A stretch of DNA of 64,000 nt from Chitinophagaceae bacterium 26-R-25 (GCA_029906195.1 JARWSJ010000004.1:248001-312000), one strand, 5' to 3'. Shown: positions 24,644 to 33,338, numbered from the stretch's first letter. Numbers and translations: made by a program. The notes: a model not told the origin generated them from the sequence alone.

Positions 24644-25918
24644 ATGAAGTTGACTGATACCATTTCGTTATCGTTCCGCACAATTAGAAGCAATTTCCTT
24701 CGTACAGCAATTACGGTTGCCATAATTGCCCTGGGGATCGCAGCGTTAATCGGTATCAACACCGCCATCCAGGCGATTGCGCAAAAATTCCAGGAGAGCT
24801 TTTCTTCTTTGGGCGCCAACGGATTTACCATCCGCTACAGGCAGATGAATGTGCAATTTGGGAGACCGAGCATAAAAGTGCAAAGCAAGAAAAACAGGAG
24901 ACTCAAAACTTCCAACGCCAACAAAACCATCAACATCCAGGAAGCTGAAGCGTTCAAAGAAATATATAAATATCCTTCCGAGGTGAGCATTTCGATTGGA
25001 GGCGGGGGAAACAATATTGTGAACTACGGAAGCCAGAAAACAAATCCTACTGTGCGCATAAATGGCGGTGATGAAAACTATGTGGATATGAACGGCTATG
25101 ACCTTGCTGCGGGCCGGAACATAAATACACTGGATGTTACATCGGCAAGAAATGTATGCATAGTCGGGAAGGACATTGTCAACAAACTATTCAAAGGAAA
25201 TGATGACCTGGCGGTTGATAAAGTGATCAGCATAAACGGTATTTCATATCGCATCATCGGAACATTGCAGTCTAAAGGATCAACATTTGGGATGAGTCTC
25301 GATAACCTGATCATAACTTCTTACAAAAATGTCCGCCGTTTTTTCAATACCGGCACTAATGCATCTTTTTCGATAGGGGTGAAGGTGAATGACGTGAGCA
25401 GCATGGATGTCGCCATTGGTGAGGCTGAAGGCGCATTCAGGGCAATTAGAAAAGTGGGTGTTCAGGACGACGATAATTTTCTGATCGATAAGAGTGATAG
25501 TTTCGTTGAACTGTTGATGAAGCAATTGGGTTGGCTTACGGGAGCAGCAGTAGTGATAGGATTTATAACCCTGGTAGGTGCAGCAATCGGATTGATGAAT
25601 ATCATGCTCGTGGCTGTAACCGAACGCACGAAAGAGGTGGGGTTGATCAAAGCCATTGGGGGCAAGCAGCGCAACGTAAGAATGCAGTTTCTTTTTGAAT
25701 CGATCATAATCAGTTTGCTCGGTGCATTTTTTGGAATTATCATCGGTGTATTACTTGGAAACATTGTGAGTGTGCTGATGGGCACCGGTTTTGTTGTTCC
25801 ATGGGTGTGGGTTGCCCTGGGCGTGCTGATCTGTAGCGTAGTAGGATTGTTGGCAGGTTTGTATCCAGCATTCAAAGCTTCAAGATTAAACCCGATCGAG
25901 GCACTGAGATATGAATAA
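24644..25918 (+). CDS. MacB/FtsX-family ABC transporter permease
   Basis: A 424-residue membrane protein. The N-terminal helix (about residues 20-42) is followed by a large periplasmic MacB-PCD domain (about 45-285) and three C-terminal helices of the FtsX domain with the signature VTERTKEVGLIKAIGGKQRNVRMQF split near residue 325. It ends AFKASRLNPIEALRYE, the typical end of the family. Such permeases work with a LolD/MacB-type ATPase in lipoprotein or peptide export; no ATPase gene is adjacent, so the partner is elsewhere. Confidence 0.9.
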   Translation: MKLTDTISLSFRTIRSNFLRTAITVAIIALGIAALIGINTAIQAIAQKFQESFSSLGANGFTIRYRQMNVQFGRPSIKVQSKKNRRLKTSNANKTINIQEAEAFKEIYKYPSEVSISIGGGGNNIVNYGSQKTNPTVRINGGDENYVDMNGYDLAAGRNINTLDVTSARNVCIVGKDIVNKLFKGNDDLAVDKVISINGISYRIIGTLQSKGSTFGMSLDNLIITSYKNVRRFFNTGTNASFSIGVKVNDVSSMDVAIGEAEGAFRAIRKVGVQDDDNFLIDKSDSFVELLMKQLGWLTGAAVVIGFITLVGAAIGLMNIMLVAVTERTKEVGLIKAIGGKQRNVRMQFLFESIIISLLGAFFGIIIGVLLGNIVSVLMGTGFVVPWVWVALGVLICSVVGLLAGLYPAFKASRLNPIEALRYE

Positions 25919-25997
25919 GAGCCGGCAATTTACCGACCATTAATGCTAATGGATCTTAATCCCGCAAAAAGCAACCAACGACGAATGCCGCACCTGT

Positions 25998-26035
25998 CAA
26001 TTTTCAAATTTTCAAATCTTCAAATTTCCAAATTG
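25998..26035. repeat. One-sided TTTTCAAA octamer arm
   Basis: A right-type arm (TTTTCAAA units) ending 2 bases before the purine permease start codon. No matching left arm follows the upstream ABC permease gene. Confidence 0.8.
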
Positions 26036-26037
26036 TA

Positions 26038-27363
26038 ATGCTGGCATCCTTCTTTCGTTTAAGAGAAAACAATACCACAGTAAAAAAAGAGATTCTTGCG
26101 GGACTCACAACCTTTTCAACCATGGCCTACATCCTGGTTGTAAATCCCGTAATTCTTTCAAAGGCAGGAATGCCGTTCGAAGCACAAATTGTGTCAACAG
26201 CATTGGCGGCAATAGTGGGAACACTTGTAATGGCATTGTATGCTAAGCTTCCTATCGCATTGGCACCGGGTATGGGGTTAAATGCATTTTTCGCCTACAC
26301 TATCGTATTGGGAATGGGCTACACATGGCAATTTGCACTCACCGCTGTTTTCCTGGAAGGCGTTTTATTTATTCTTCTTTCGCTCTTCAAAGTACGGGAA
26401 GCGATCATCAATAGTATTCCAATCAATTTGAAACATGCCATTTCAGTTGGCATTGGATTATTCATCGCATTGATAGGAATGGTAAACGCGGGCATTGTCG
26501 AAACTGGCATGCAGCATATCGGCCACAATAATTTAGACGGCGTTATTGTAAAACTCGGAGATGTGAAATCTGCAGGGCCAATCATTGCTGTTATTGGTTT
26601 GCTGGTAAGCGCTGTATTAATGTCGAAAAATGTAAATGCAGCCTTATTAATCGGAATCGTAGTTGCAGCGATCATTGGCATTCCTTTAGGTATCACCAAG
26701 CTTCCGGCAAATGGCCATTTCATAAGTTTGCCCCCTTCTATCGCTCCTACATTTTTTAAGCTGGAATTCAATAAGATCTTCACTGTTGATATGTTGGTGA
26801 TCTTATTTACGCTGCTGATGGTAAATCTTTTCGATACCGTAGGCACATTGATCGGATTGTGCAGCAAGGCAGGACTGCTTGATAAAGACGGAAAAATTCC
26901 CGTTGCCAAAAAGGCGTTGTTGGCTGATGCAATTGGAACCACTTCCGGTGCATTGCTGGGAACCAGTGTAGTAGCGGCTTACGTGGAAAGTGCCAGCGGC
27001 ATAGCGTCTGGCGGCAAAACAGGTTTAACGGCATTTACAGTTGCATGTATGTTTTTTCTTTCGCTATTTTTTGCACCTGTGTTCATGGCAATTCCTGCCG
27101 CCGCAACAGCCCCTGCTTTAATTATAGTTGGAATGTTAATGATGAGCGCAGTAAAAGAAATTGATTTCTCTGACATTACAGAAGCAGTACCGGCATTCCT
27201 CGCCATCGTCATGATGCCCTATACCTACAGCATTGCAGAGGGCATTGTATTCGGTATGCTTTCCTATTTTTTTCTGAAAATATTAAGTGGACGTTACCGC
27301 CAGATATCTCCGGTGATGTATGTGTTGACGGTGTTGTTTCTGGTCAGCCTGTTTTTGAGGTAA
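26038..27363 (+). CDS. NCS2-family purine permease (AzgA/PbuG-like)
   Basis: A 441-residue inner-membrane permease with about 12-14 transmembrane helices. The AzgA-like subgroup is marked by LAGLTTFSTMAYILVVNP (about residues 21-38), ALAPGMGLNAFFAYTIVLGMG, NLFDTVGTLIGLCSKAGLLD and the GTTSGALLGTSVVAAYVESASG region. These proteins import adenine, guanine or hypoxanthine with protons; the exact base is not readable from the sequence. It stands alone between an ABC permease gene and the convergent yqgE. Confidence 0.92.
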   Translation: MLASFFRLRENNTTVKKEILAGLTTFSTMAYILVVNPVILSKAGMPFEAQIVSTALAAIVGTLVMALYAKLPIALAPGMGLNAFFAYTIVLGMGYTWQFALTAVFLEGVLFILLSLFKVREAIINSIPINLKHAISVGIGLFIALIGMVNAGIVETGMQHIGHNNLDGVIVKLGDVKSAGPIIAVIGLLVSAVLMSKNVNAALLIGIVVAAIIGIPLGITKLPANGHFISLPPSIAPTFFKLEFNKIFTVDMLVILFTLLMVNLFDTVGTLIGLCSKAGLLDKDGKIPVAKKALLADAIGTTSGALLGTSVVAAYVESASGIASGGKTGLTAFTVACMFFLSLFFAPVFMAIPAAATAPALIIVGMLMMSAVKEIDFSDITEAVPAFLAIVMMPYTYSIAEGIVFGMLSYFFLKILSGRYRQISPVMYVLTVLFLVSLFLR

Positions 27364-27447
27364 TTGAAAATTGAAAGTTGAAAATTGAAAACGAATTACA
27401 CCATGATGAGCTCATTTTCAATTTTCAACTTTCAATTTTCAATTCAA
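27362..27447. repeat. Facing ATTGAAA heptamer arms
   Basis: The left arm 27362-27390 (ATTGAAA/GTTGAAA units) overlaps the permease stop codon region, and the right arm 27414-27447 (TTTCAAT units) overlaps the last codons and stop of the convergent yqgE gene. The loop is only about 23 bases. Confidence 0.85.
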
Positions 27448-27990
27448 TTGCGGATCTATCGGAAAGTTGATCATTATCTCATACTTGCCGCCCATGTGTC
27501 GTAACGAATCCTTCCAGATTTCGTTGGTATCGTTGTGGAACACGATATTGCGGGTGGCTTCAACAGTGAGCCATGATTTCTCTTTAATCTCTCCGTCCAG
27601 CTGGCCCTCTCCCCAGCCTGAATAGCCAACGAAAAATCTGATCTTGTTAGGGCTGATCTCGCCGTTGCGCAGTAGTTCCAGCACACTTGCAAAATCGCCG
27701 CCCCAGTAAATACCTTCGCTCACCATCATGCTGCCTTCGATCTCGTTGGGATATTGATGGAGAAAATGAATGGTATCCATTTGTACCGGGCCGCCGTAAT
27801 ACACGGGTATTTCGAGGCCATCGGCGTTATTGATCAATTCGTTGAGCTTATATTCATAAAAACGGTTAATAACAAAACCAAAACTGCCTTCATCACGGTG
27901 CTCGCATAACAGCACCACTGTTCGCATGAAGTTAGGATCCTTTAAAAAAGGATCGGCCACTAGTAATATGCCTGGTGCGGGTTCAATCAT
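27439..27990 (-). CDS. YqgE/AlgH-family protein
   Basis: A 183-residue cytoplasmic protein of the UPF0301 family. Signatures are PGILLVADPFLKDPNFMRTVVLLCEH near the N-terminus (split at residue 20), GSFGFVINR, and FVGYSGWGEGQLDGEI. The family's biochemical role is not established, in spite of the old AlgH link to alginate regulation. The last residues, QLN and the stop, are encoded by the ATTGAAA repeat arm, so the C-terminus was probably altered or fixed by the repeat. Confidence 0.93.
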   Translation of the reverse strand: MIEPAPGILLVADPFLKDPNFMRTVVLLCEHRDEGSFGFVINRFYEYKLNELINNADGLEIPVYYGGPVQMDTIHFLHQYPNEIEGSMMVSEGIYWGGDFASVLELLRNGEISPNKIRFFVGYSGWGEGQLDGEIKEKSWLTVEATRNIVFHNDTNEIWKDSLRHMGGKYEIMINFPIDPQLN

Positions 27991-28028
27991 ACTATCAAAT
28001 TAAGCTATTAATTTAAGAATCGGAAATT

Positions 28029-28187
28029 CAAAATTTGAAAATTTGAGGATTTGAAAATTTGAAAATAGGAGGGCGCAACTCGAGTCATTGAATGAAAGCC
28101 ACTTAATATTCTGAAAGTAAATAATAATTTGGCCAGTCGACAGTTACCTAATTTTCAAATTTTCAAATCCTCAAATTTTCAAATTTT
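28029..28187. repeat. Facing TTTGAAAA octamer arms before the kinase gene
   Basis: The left arm 28029-28067 and right arm 28150-28187 have the same unit as in the nuo operon. Here they lie between divergent genes (yqgE and the kinase), about 97 bases before the kinase ATG, so the arms are not restricted to co-directional pairs. Confidence 0.85.
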
Positions 28188-28284
28188 GCTCCATTTTGGC
28201 TAAAACAATGCAAAACCTTCGTTAAAACACTCCGCAATTTGCTATCTTGTCGCTCCAAAACTTATTTGCTAAATAATTTTGTAG

Positions 28285-29649
28285 ATGAAGAAAATTTTCC
28301 CCGTTATAATTTTACTGATCACGCTTTCTCTTGCAGGCATCATTATCATCCAGGTGTCCTGGTTCAGATCAATGATGGAGAACAAAGAAGAAGAGCTTGA
28401 TCGTAAAGTGATCGATGCGATCGCCCAGGTGGCATCCGATCTTACGGAACAAAAGGGAACACTGCCTTCATTGCGCAATTCAAGATTGCGTCCTTCATTT
28501 TCTTTCCCTTCGGATCAGGTAATGAAGGAGTTGATGAAACCGCCCACCATTGCAGAAAAATTTACCGAGTTTGAAGTCAATGAAAAAATTGCCAAGACGT
28601 TTAAAAAACTCGGTTTAACATCGACAAGGTATGAGTTTGCAATTATTTCTACAGCAGGCTTATACAATTTGGAGTTAAAGTCGAAAAGGTTTTCTAACGT
28701 GATGAATGACACCGTGCACAACAAGCAGTTCATTTACCCGTTCCTTCAAAATTCGGATAATATAAATTTTCAACAGTCTGTTTCAAACGAGCTTCTGGTG
28801 GTGATTATTCCAGACATCAAAAACCAGGCCTGGCGGGAACTGAGATGGATATTGCCCGCATCAATTTTATTCACATTAATTCTTGTGAGTACTTTCTATA
28901 TAACCGTCCGAACCATGTTGCGACAGAAAAATTTAGGTGAGATCAAAAATGATTTTATCAACAACATGACGCACGAGTTTAAAACGCCACTCGCAACAAT
29001 CTCACTCGCCGTCGATGCGTTGAAAAATGAAAAGGTTATGCAGAGCCGTGAGAAGATGCAATACTTCAGCGACATTATTAAGGAAGAGAACCGCCGCATG
29101 AACAAACAGGTGGAAACCATACTACAAGCGGCTTTGATGGACAGGCAGGAAATAAAGCTCAATAGAAAATCAATCCATGTTCATGATGTTATAGGGCATG
29201 TTATCGATAATTTTAACTTGCAATTACAAGATAAGAGTGGAAAGGCATTTATGAATTTGAATGCCACGAACGATCTTGTTTACGGAGATGAAGTGCATGT
29301 AACCAACCTTATCTCGAATCTTATTGATAACGCTGTGAAGTATTCGAACGATAACCTTGTTCTTCGTGTTAGCACAACGAATGTGAACGATTCATTGCAA
29401 ATCAAAATCGAAGACAACGGTATTGGTATGAGCAAAGACTCGTTGAAAAAAATCTTCGAAAAATTCTATCGCGCACACACCGGCAACGTGCATAATGTGA
29501 AAGGGTTTGGACTTGGTCTTAGCTACGTTAAAACAATCATAGATGCACACAATGGAAAGATCAAGGTAGATAGTGTACTCGGTAAAGGCACTGTGTTTAC
29601 GATAGAGCTACCGTTGCAAACTAAGGAAGAAGTGGTGGAGGAAGTTTAA
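28285..29649 (+). CDS. Sensor histidine kinase
   Basis: A 454-residue membrane kinase: helix at about residues 5-25, periplasmic sensor region (about 26-193), second helix (about 194-214), HisKA domain with phospho-acceptor H230 in NNMTHEFKTPLATIS, and HATPase domain with N-box NLIDNAVKYS, G1 DNGIGM and G2 GFGLGLSYV. The layout resembles the BaeS/PhoR type. No response regulator gene is adjacent, so the partner is encoded elsewhere and the signal is unknown. Two ABC permease-like genes nearby are not clearly connected. Confidence 0.93.
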   Translation: MKKIFPVIILLITLSLAGIIIIQVSWFRSMMENKEEELDRKVIDAIAQVASDLTEQKGTLPSLRNSRLRPSFSFPSDQVMKELMKPPTIAEKFTEFEVNEKIAKTFKKLGLTSTRYEFAIISTAGLYNLELKSKRFSNVMNDTVHNKQFIYPFLQNSDNINFQQSVSNELLVVIIPDIKNQAWRELRWILPASILFTLILVSTFYITVRTMLRQKNLGEIKNDFINNMTHEFKTPLATISLAVDALKNEKVMQSREKMQYFSDIIKEENRRMNKQVETILQAALMDRQEIKLNRKSIHVHDVIGHVIDNFNLQLQDKSGKAFMNLNATNDLVYGDEVHVTNLISNLIDNAVKYSNDNLVLRVSTTNVNDSLQIKIEDNGIGMSKDSLKKIFEKFYRAHTGNVHNVKGFGLGLSYVKTIIDAHNGKIKVDSVLGKGTVFTIELPLQTKEEVVEEV

Positions 29650-29654
29650 TCAGA

Positions 29655-29677
29655 AATTAATAATTAATAATTAATAA
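29655..29677. repeat. AATTAAT heptamer run
   Basis: Three AATTAAT-type units directly after the kinase stop codon, then the terminator hairpin. This corresponds to a left arm without a right partner. Confidence 0.6.
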
Positions 29678-29708
29678 GGTGGCATTCATTACTGAGTGCC
29701 ACTTTTAT
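29678..29708 (+). terminator. Terminator after the histidine kinase gene
   Basis: The stem GGTGGCATTCA / TGAGTGCCACT, with one G-U pair in RNA, and a TTAC loop is followed by TTTTATT. Confidence 0.72.
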
Positions 29709-29733
29709 TATGTGCAAATTTTCGGCTGTAGTA

Positions 29734-29791
29734 GTTCGTGTCTTCACGAACCGCAAGCAGCGCGAACAGCTGGTTCGTGAAGACACGAACC
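29734..29791. repeat. Inverted pair of GGTTCGTG near-palindromes
   Basis: GTTCGTGTCTTCACGAACC (29734-29752) and its reverse complement form GGTTCGTGAAGACACGAACC (29772-29791) face each other over a 19-base spacer. Each copy is also self-complementary at its ends (GTTCGTG / CACGAAC). Confidence 0.8.
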
Positions 29792-29844
29792 ATGGCACTC
29801 GCAATCAACCTAAGGTCTGTCTGTTCAAAGAACAGATGAGGTTT

Positions 29845-30033
29845 AACATGTCGCCCCTACGGGGCTGGCTATGTGTTTTGTAGATTGATTTCTTTTTCTA
29901 CTAACGTGTCGCCCCTCTGGGGCTGGTTGAAAAAATGCGGAGTGTTCAACACAGCCCCAGAGGGGCGACACGTTAGTAGCAACATTGTTAAATTGTCACG
30001 AGCTGAATACGAGCCCCAGAAGGGCGACATGTT
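29845..30033. repeat. Four copies of a TGTCGCCCC palindromic repeat
   Basis: Copies of about 23 bases occur at 29845-29867 and 29903-29925 (plus orientation: AACATGTCGCCCCTACGGGG type) and 29952-29974 and 30011-30033 (minus orientation). Each has a CCCC-TAC/TCT-GGGG core. Two direct copies followed by two inverted copies give a nested symmetric cluster. With the GGTTCGTG pair it fills most of the 510-base gap 29650-30159. Confidence 0.85.
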
Positions 30034-30159
30034 AAATATTGCGAAGCGGAAAACTCTTCCCTGTATCTTAAGTTGACGCTATGGTATCGCAACACGAAAC
30101 ATGACAGTCCAAGGTAGCTGCCGTAGCAATATCAATAAATCAATGATTCAATAATTCAG

Positions 30160-31404
30160 TTATTTGAACAGCAAACTCCCATCTCCATAACTTAAAAACC
30201 GGAAATCATTCTCCAATGCGTAATCGTACACCTTTCTCCAATCTTCACCAATCAATGCTGCAACCAACAGCAATAACGTTGATTGTGGTTGGTGAAAATT
30301 AGTAACCAATCCCTTTATCACTTTAAAAGAATAACCTGGCGCAATGAGGATTTGCGTTTTGCAAAGGATCTTTTCGAGATTATTTTTTTGCATCCATTGC
30401 AGCAAAGCATTCATCGAATCGATAAGTGTTACATTCATTTGCTGCAACGCTTCACCGTACACGTCCCATTGATGAATTTCAAGTTCATGCATATTGGCAG
30501 ACGGATGCATCAATGCTTTGACGCCCATCCAGTAAAGACTTTCAAGCGTTCGTAAGGAGGTGGTGCCAACCGCAAAAATATCCGGAGCATAATCAATCAG
30601 TTTTTGAATCGTTGCTTTGTCAACATCAATGAACTCTGCATGCATCTCGTGATCTTGCATACGTTCCGCCTTTACGGGCTTGAATGTTCCTGCACCAACG
30701 TGCAGCGTAACAAATGTCTGCCCGATATTTTTTTCTTTCAATGCATCAAAAATAGCAGGCGTAAAATGCAGGCCTGCAGTAGGCGCAGCGACTGAACCAT
30801 CATGCTCTGCGTAAATAGTTTGGTAAGTGTTGCTGTCGTCTGCAGTTGTTTCTCTTTTCAAATAGGGAGGAATAGGAATGATGCCAAATGTGTGCAGCAC
30901 TTCCGCAAAGCTCAGCGAGGCCGGTTCCCACGATAGTTCCAGCATGAAGCAATCAGGCAAACGGTCGATCATTTTTGCGTAGAGACAAGGCGCCTTGTCT
31001 GCACCCTGTGCGAGATCAGAATGAAATGTTTTTTCCAGAATCTGCCCATGCTTCCATTTGCTCGCACCGCCAATCAAGCATTTCCACTGCACTTTGTTTT
31101 TCTGCAACATGGCAGTGGTAAGATCAGGGTAAATATCCGAAGGCTCGAGGCAAAAAATTTCAATTACACCACCCGTTGGTTTTTGAAAAAGTATGCGGGC
31201 CTCAACAACTTTGGTGTTATTGAAAACGAGCAAACTATTTTCCGGAACAAATGATGAAATATTGCTATAAGTGGACTGTTCGATTTCCCCACTTTTATAC
31301 ACCAAAAGCTTGGAAGCGTCTCTTTCCTGTAATGGGAACCTCGCAATTCGTTCTTCGGGAAGCGTATAGGTATAATCGTTGATAGATAATTTTTCAGGGT
31401 GCAT
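30160..31404 (-). CDS. queA: tRNA preQ1(34) S-adenosylmethionine ribosyltransferase-isomerase
   Basis: A 414-residue QueA, which transfers the ribosyl part of S-adenosylmethionine to preQ1 in tRNA to form epoxyqueuosine. Recognisable parts are NDYTYTLPEERIARFPLQERDASKLL at the N-terminus (split), LLVFNNTKVVEARILFQ, AAPTAGLHFT, HVGAGTFKPV and the C-terminal TNFHQPQSTLLLLVAALIG. The protein is longer than the usual 340-350 residues but in line with the Bacteroidota form. A GTAGAGAC-type palindrome lies inside the frame at 30979-31002, encoding about residues 134-142 (ADKAPCLYA), and looks like an in-frame insertion. Confidence 0.95.
   Translation of the reverse strand: MHPEKLSINDYTYTLPEERIARFPLQERDASKLLVYKSGEIEQSTYSNISSFVPENSLLVFNNTKVVEARILFQKPTGGVIEIFCLEPSDIYPDLTTAMLQKNKVQWKCLIGGASKWKHGQILEKTFHSDLAQGADKAPCLYAKMIDRLPDCFMLELSWEPASLSFAEVLHTFGIIPIPPYLKRETTADDSNTYQTIYAEHDGSVAAPTAGLHFTPAIFDALKEKNIGQTFVTLHVGAGTFKPVKAERMQDHEMHAEFIDVDKATIQKLIDYAPDIFAVGTTSLRTLESLYWMGVKALMHPSANMHELEIHQWDVYGEALQQMNVTLIDSMNALLQWMQKNNLEKILCKTQILIAPGYSFKVIKGLVTNFHQPQSTLLLLVAALIGEDWRKVYDYALENDFRFLSYGDGSLLFK
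30979..31002. repeat. GTAGAGAC palindrome inside queA
   Basis: A perfect 18-base palindrome AGACAAGGCGCCTTGTCT (30983-31000) preceded by GTAG and followed by GC. The left half GTAGAGACAAGGC is identical to the copy between murC and ftsQ at 44300-44312. Confidence 0.8.
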
Positions 31405-31409
31405 ACTGT

Positions 31410-31572
31410 AATGACTGAATAATTGAATAACTGAATAACTGAATCGTCAAAGTTAAAGAGGTGGACTAATAACTGAGTAACTGAATGACTGAATAACTGA
31501 GTAGTCGAAAGGAAAACAGCCTGAGTGGATCTCAAACTTCAGTTATTCAGTCATTCAGTTACTCAGTTATTC
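31410..31572. repeat. Facing GAATAACT octamer arms before mraZ
   Basis: Two left-type runs (31410-31444 and 31469-31503, GAATAACT/GAGTAACT units) face one right-type run (31538-31572, AGTTATTC units). This is the gap between divergent queA and mraZ; the mraZ promoter follows after another 140 bases. Confidence 0.85.
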
Positions 31573-31715
31573 ACAAACGACACCCCGTAATCCACCAGAT
31601 ATTCACACGTAATTCACATTTTAGCGGTTTTAATGTCATTTTTCGCTCTTCAATCGCTTACCTGCATTGAATTTGAGCCCATTTTGGGCATGTGGAAAAA
31701 ATTAAGAAATCAAAA

Positions 31716-31748
31716 TTTGTCTTAAAAGTGGGAAAAAGTGTTATTTTG
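31716..31748 (+). promoter_or_regulatory. Likely dcw operon promoter
   Basis: TTTG at 31716-31719 as -33 box and TTATTTTG at 31741-31748 (7 of 8 matches to TAnnTTTG) as -7 box, with 21 bases between. Transcription would start near 31755, about 30 bases before the mraZ ATG. Confidence 0.62.
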
Positions 31749-31762
31749 TGGTAATAAATGTT
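31728..31762 (+). promoter_or_regulatory. MraZ-type box array
   Basis: GTGGGA (31728), GTGTTA (31738), GTGGTA (31748) and ATGTTT (31758) are spaced by exactly 10 bases. MraZ in E. coli binds direct TGGGN repeats separated by 5 bases upstream of its own gene, which is the same phasing. The array overlaps the -7 box and the expected transcription start, so binding would repress the operon. Confidence 0.65.
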
Positions 31763-31785
31763 TGAGTTGTGTCAAATTCCTGTAA

Positions 31786-32250
31786 ATGAACGGATTTCTA
31801 GGTGAATATGAGGCTACATTGGACGCAAAAGGTCGCTTTCTCCTTCCGGCTGGCTTTAAAAAGCAGTTGCCAGAAGAAGATGATGGCCGTTTTGTCATAA
31901 ACAGGGGATTTGAAAAATGTTTGACATTATACCCGATGAAGAGTTGGGACCCGGTATATGATGAGTTACGCAAGTTGAATGATTTTGATCCGAAGGTACG
32001 TGAATTCCGCAGGTATTTTTTGAACGGAGCGACGACTTTGGAACTGGATAGTGCAGGAAGATTATTGCTGCCGCCAAACCTCAAGGCACATGCGGAGTTG
32101 GAAAAAGACATTGTGTTGGTAGCGGCCTTTGACAAAATAGAGATCTGGGACAAAAATAAATATCAGCAGTTCTTTGACACCGTTTCGCCTGATGCATTCA
32201 GTAGCCTGGCGCAACAAGTAATGGCACCGCCACCTCCGGCAAAAAGCTAA
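31786..32250 (+). CDS. mraZ: Transcriptional regulator MraZ
   Basis: A 154-residue protein with two AbrB-like MraZ domains: the first begins FLGEYEATLDAKGRFLLPAGFK, split in two motifs (residues 3-25), the second has TLELDSAGRLLLPPNLKAHAEL (about residues 85-106). MraZ binds DNA as a ring of subunits and represses the dcw operon it heads. An array of 10-base-phased boxes directly upstream supports autoregulation here. Confidence 0.97.
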   Translation: MNGFLGEYEATLDAKGRFLLPAGFKKQLPEEDDGRFVINRGFEKCLTLYPMKSWDPVYDELRKLNDFDPKVREFRRYFLNGATTLELDSAGRLLLPPNLKAHAELEKDIVLVAAFDKIEIWDKNKYQQFFDTVSPDAFSSLAQQVMAPPPPAKS

Positions 32251-32276
32251 TTCTTTAAGCATTTAAAAAAGTAGTG

Positions 32277-33227
32277 ATGAAGAAAGACAAAAAAGAAACG
32301 GCCGGAGATGATGCGCAACACGCTGGCAGCGATTATCACATACCCGTACTATACAACGAGGTGCTTGATAATCTTGCGATAAAAGCGGATGGCGTATATG
32401 TGGATTGCACTTTTGGGGGCGGGGGCCACTCAAGGGGCATTTTGGCAAAGCTTGGTCCTGAAGGAAAGTTGATCGCTTTCGATCAGGATGCGGACGCGAA
32501 AAAGAATTTGCCAGACGATGAGCGTGTGATTTTCGTACCACACAATTTTCGTCACATACAGCGGTTTCTTCGTTTGCATAAAATAACACAGGTTGATGGC
32601 ATACTGGCAGATCTGGGAGTGAGTAGTCATCAGTTTGATGAAGCAGAAAGAGGTTTCTCCATTCGCTACGATGCGGACCTTGACATGCGAATGGATCAGC
32701 GACAAACGACAACGGCTTTCGATATTGTAAATACTTACAGCGAATCGCAACTGCACAAGCTGTTTGAACAATACGGTGAAGTAACCAATTCCAAAACGCT
32801 GGCGAAAAAAATTGTAGAAATAAGAAAAGCGGTTTCGCTAAAAACGATCCACAATTTTAAAAACGCTTTGCAAGGGGTGGTGAAAGGAAATCCAAACAAA
32901 TATTTCGCGCAGGTTTTCCAGGCATTGCGAATAGAAGTGAACGATGAGTTTGGGGCGCTGAAGGAAATGTTGGAGCAACTGCCAACAGTCTTGAAGCCAG
33001 GCGGACGAGCGGCGATCATAACCTTTCACTCTCTGGAAGATAGAATTGTGAAAAGCTTTTTTAAGAAAGGCACATTTGAGGAAGAAGAAGATCATCCTTT
33101 TGAAAGTAAGAAGATCGAAACCTTAATGAAGCCATCCACTAAAAAGCCGATCCTTCCAACAGATGAGGAAATGAAAAGGAATTCGAGATCGAGGAGTGCA
33201 AAATTGAGGGTGGCAGAGAGGAATTAG
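32277..33227 (+). CDS. rsmH: 16S rRNA m4C1402 methyltransferase
   Basis: A 316-residue RsmH (MraW), which methylates N4 of C1402 in 16S rRNA with S-adenosylmethionine. Motifs are HIPVLYNEVLDNL, DCTFGGGGHSRGIL (cofactor site, about residues 45-58), GILADLGVSSHQFDEAERGF and VITFHSLEDRIVKSFFK-like ITFHSLEDRIVKSFF. The ATG at 32277 is preferred over GTG at 32274. The last codons AGG AAT TAG coincide with the start of the AGGAATT repeat arm. Confidence 0.97.
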   Translation: MKKDKKETAGDDAQHAGSDYHIPVLYNEVLDNLAIKADGVYVDCTFGGGGHSRGILAKLGPEGKLIAFDQDADAKKNLPDDERVIFVPHNFRHIQRFLRLHKITQVDGILADLGVSSHQFDEAERGFSIRYDADLDMRMDQRQTTTAFDIVNTYSESQLHKLFEQYGEVTNSKTLAKKIVEIRKAVSLKTIHNFKNALQGVVKGNPNKYFAQVFQALRIEVNDEFGALKEMLEQLPTVLKPGGRAAIITFHSLEDRIVKSFFKKGTFEEEEDHPFESKKIETLMKPSTKKPILPTDEEMKRNSRSRSAKLRVAERN

Positions 33228-33338
33228 GAGTTAGGAATTAGAAATTAGGAATTGGTTGAATGTGCAGGTCGCAAGCGAAGAGTAAACGACCGGGAAAATC
33301 AAACATCAGTTATTCAGTTAATCAGTTATTCAGTTATT
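33220..33338. repeat. Mixed arms: AGGAATT left, AGTTATTC right
   Basis: The left arm (33220-33255, AGGAATT/AGAAATT heptamers) contains the rsmH stop codon. The right arm (33305-33338) is of the AGTTATTC octamer family and ends 2 bases before the ftsL ATG. The two arms are from different families and would pair poorly. Confidence 0.8.

Noticed and set aside
28274..28281. TAATTTTG as promoter of the histidine kinase gene
   Set aside because: The box fits TAnnTTTG but ends 3 bases before the ATG, so transcription would start inside the gene.
29845..30033. Insertion sequence remnant
   Set aside because: No transposase fragment or target duplication is visible; the copies are short palindromes only.
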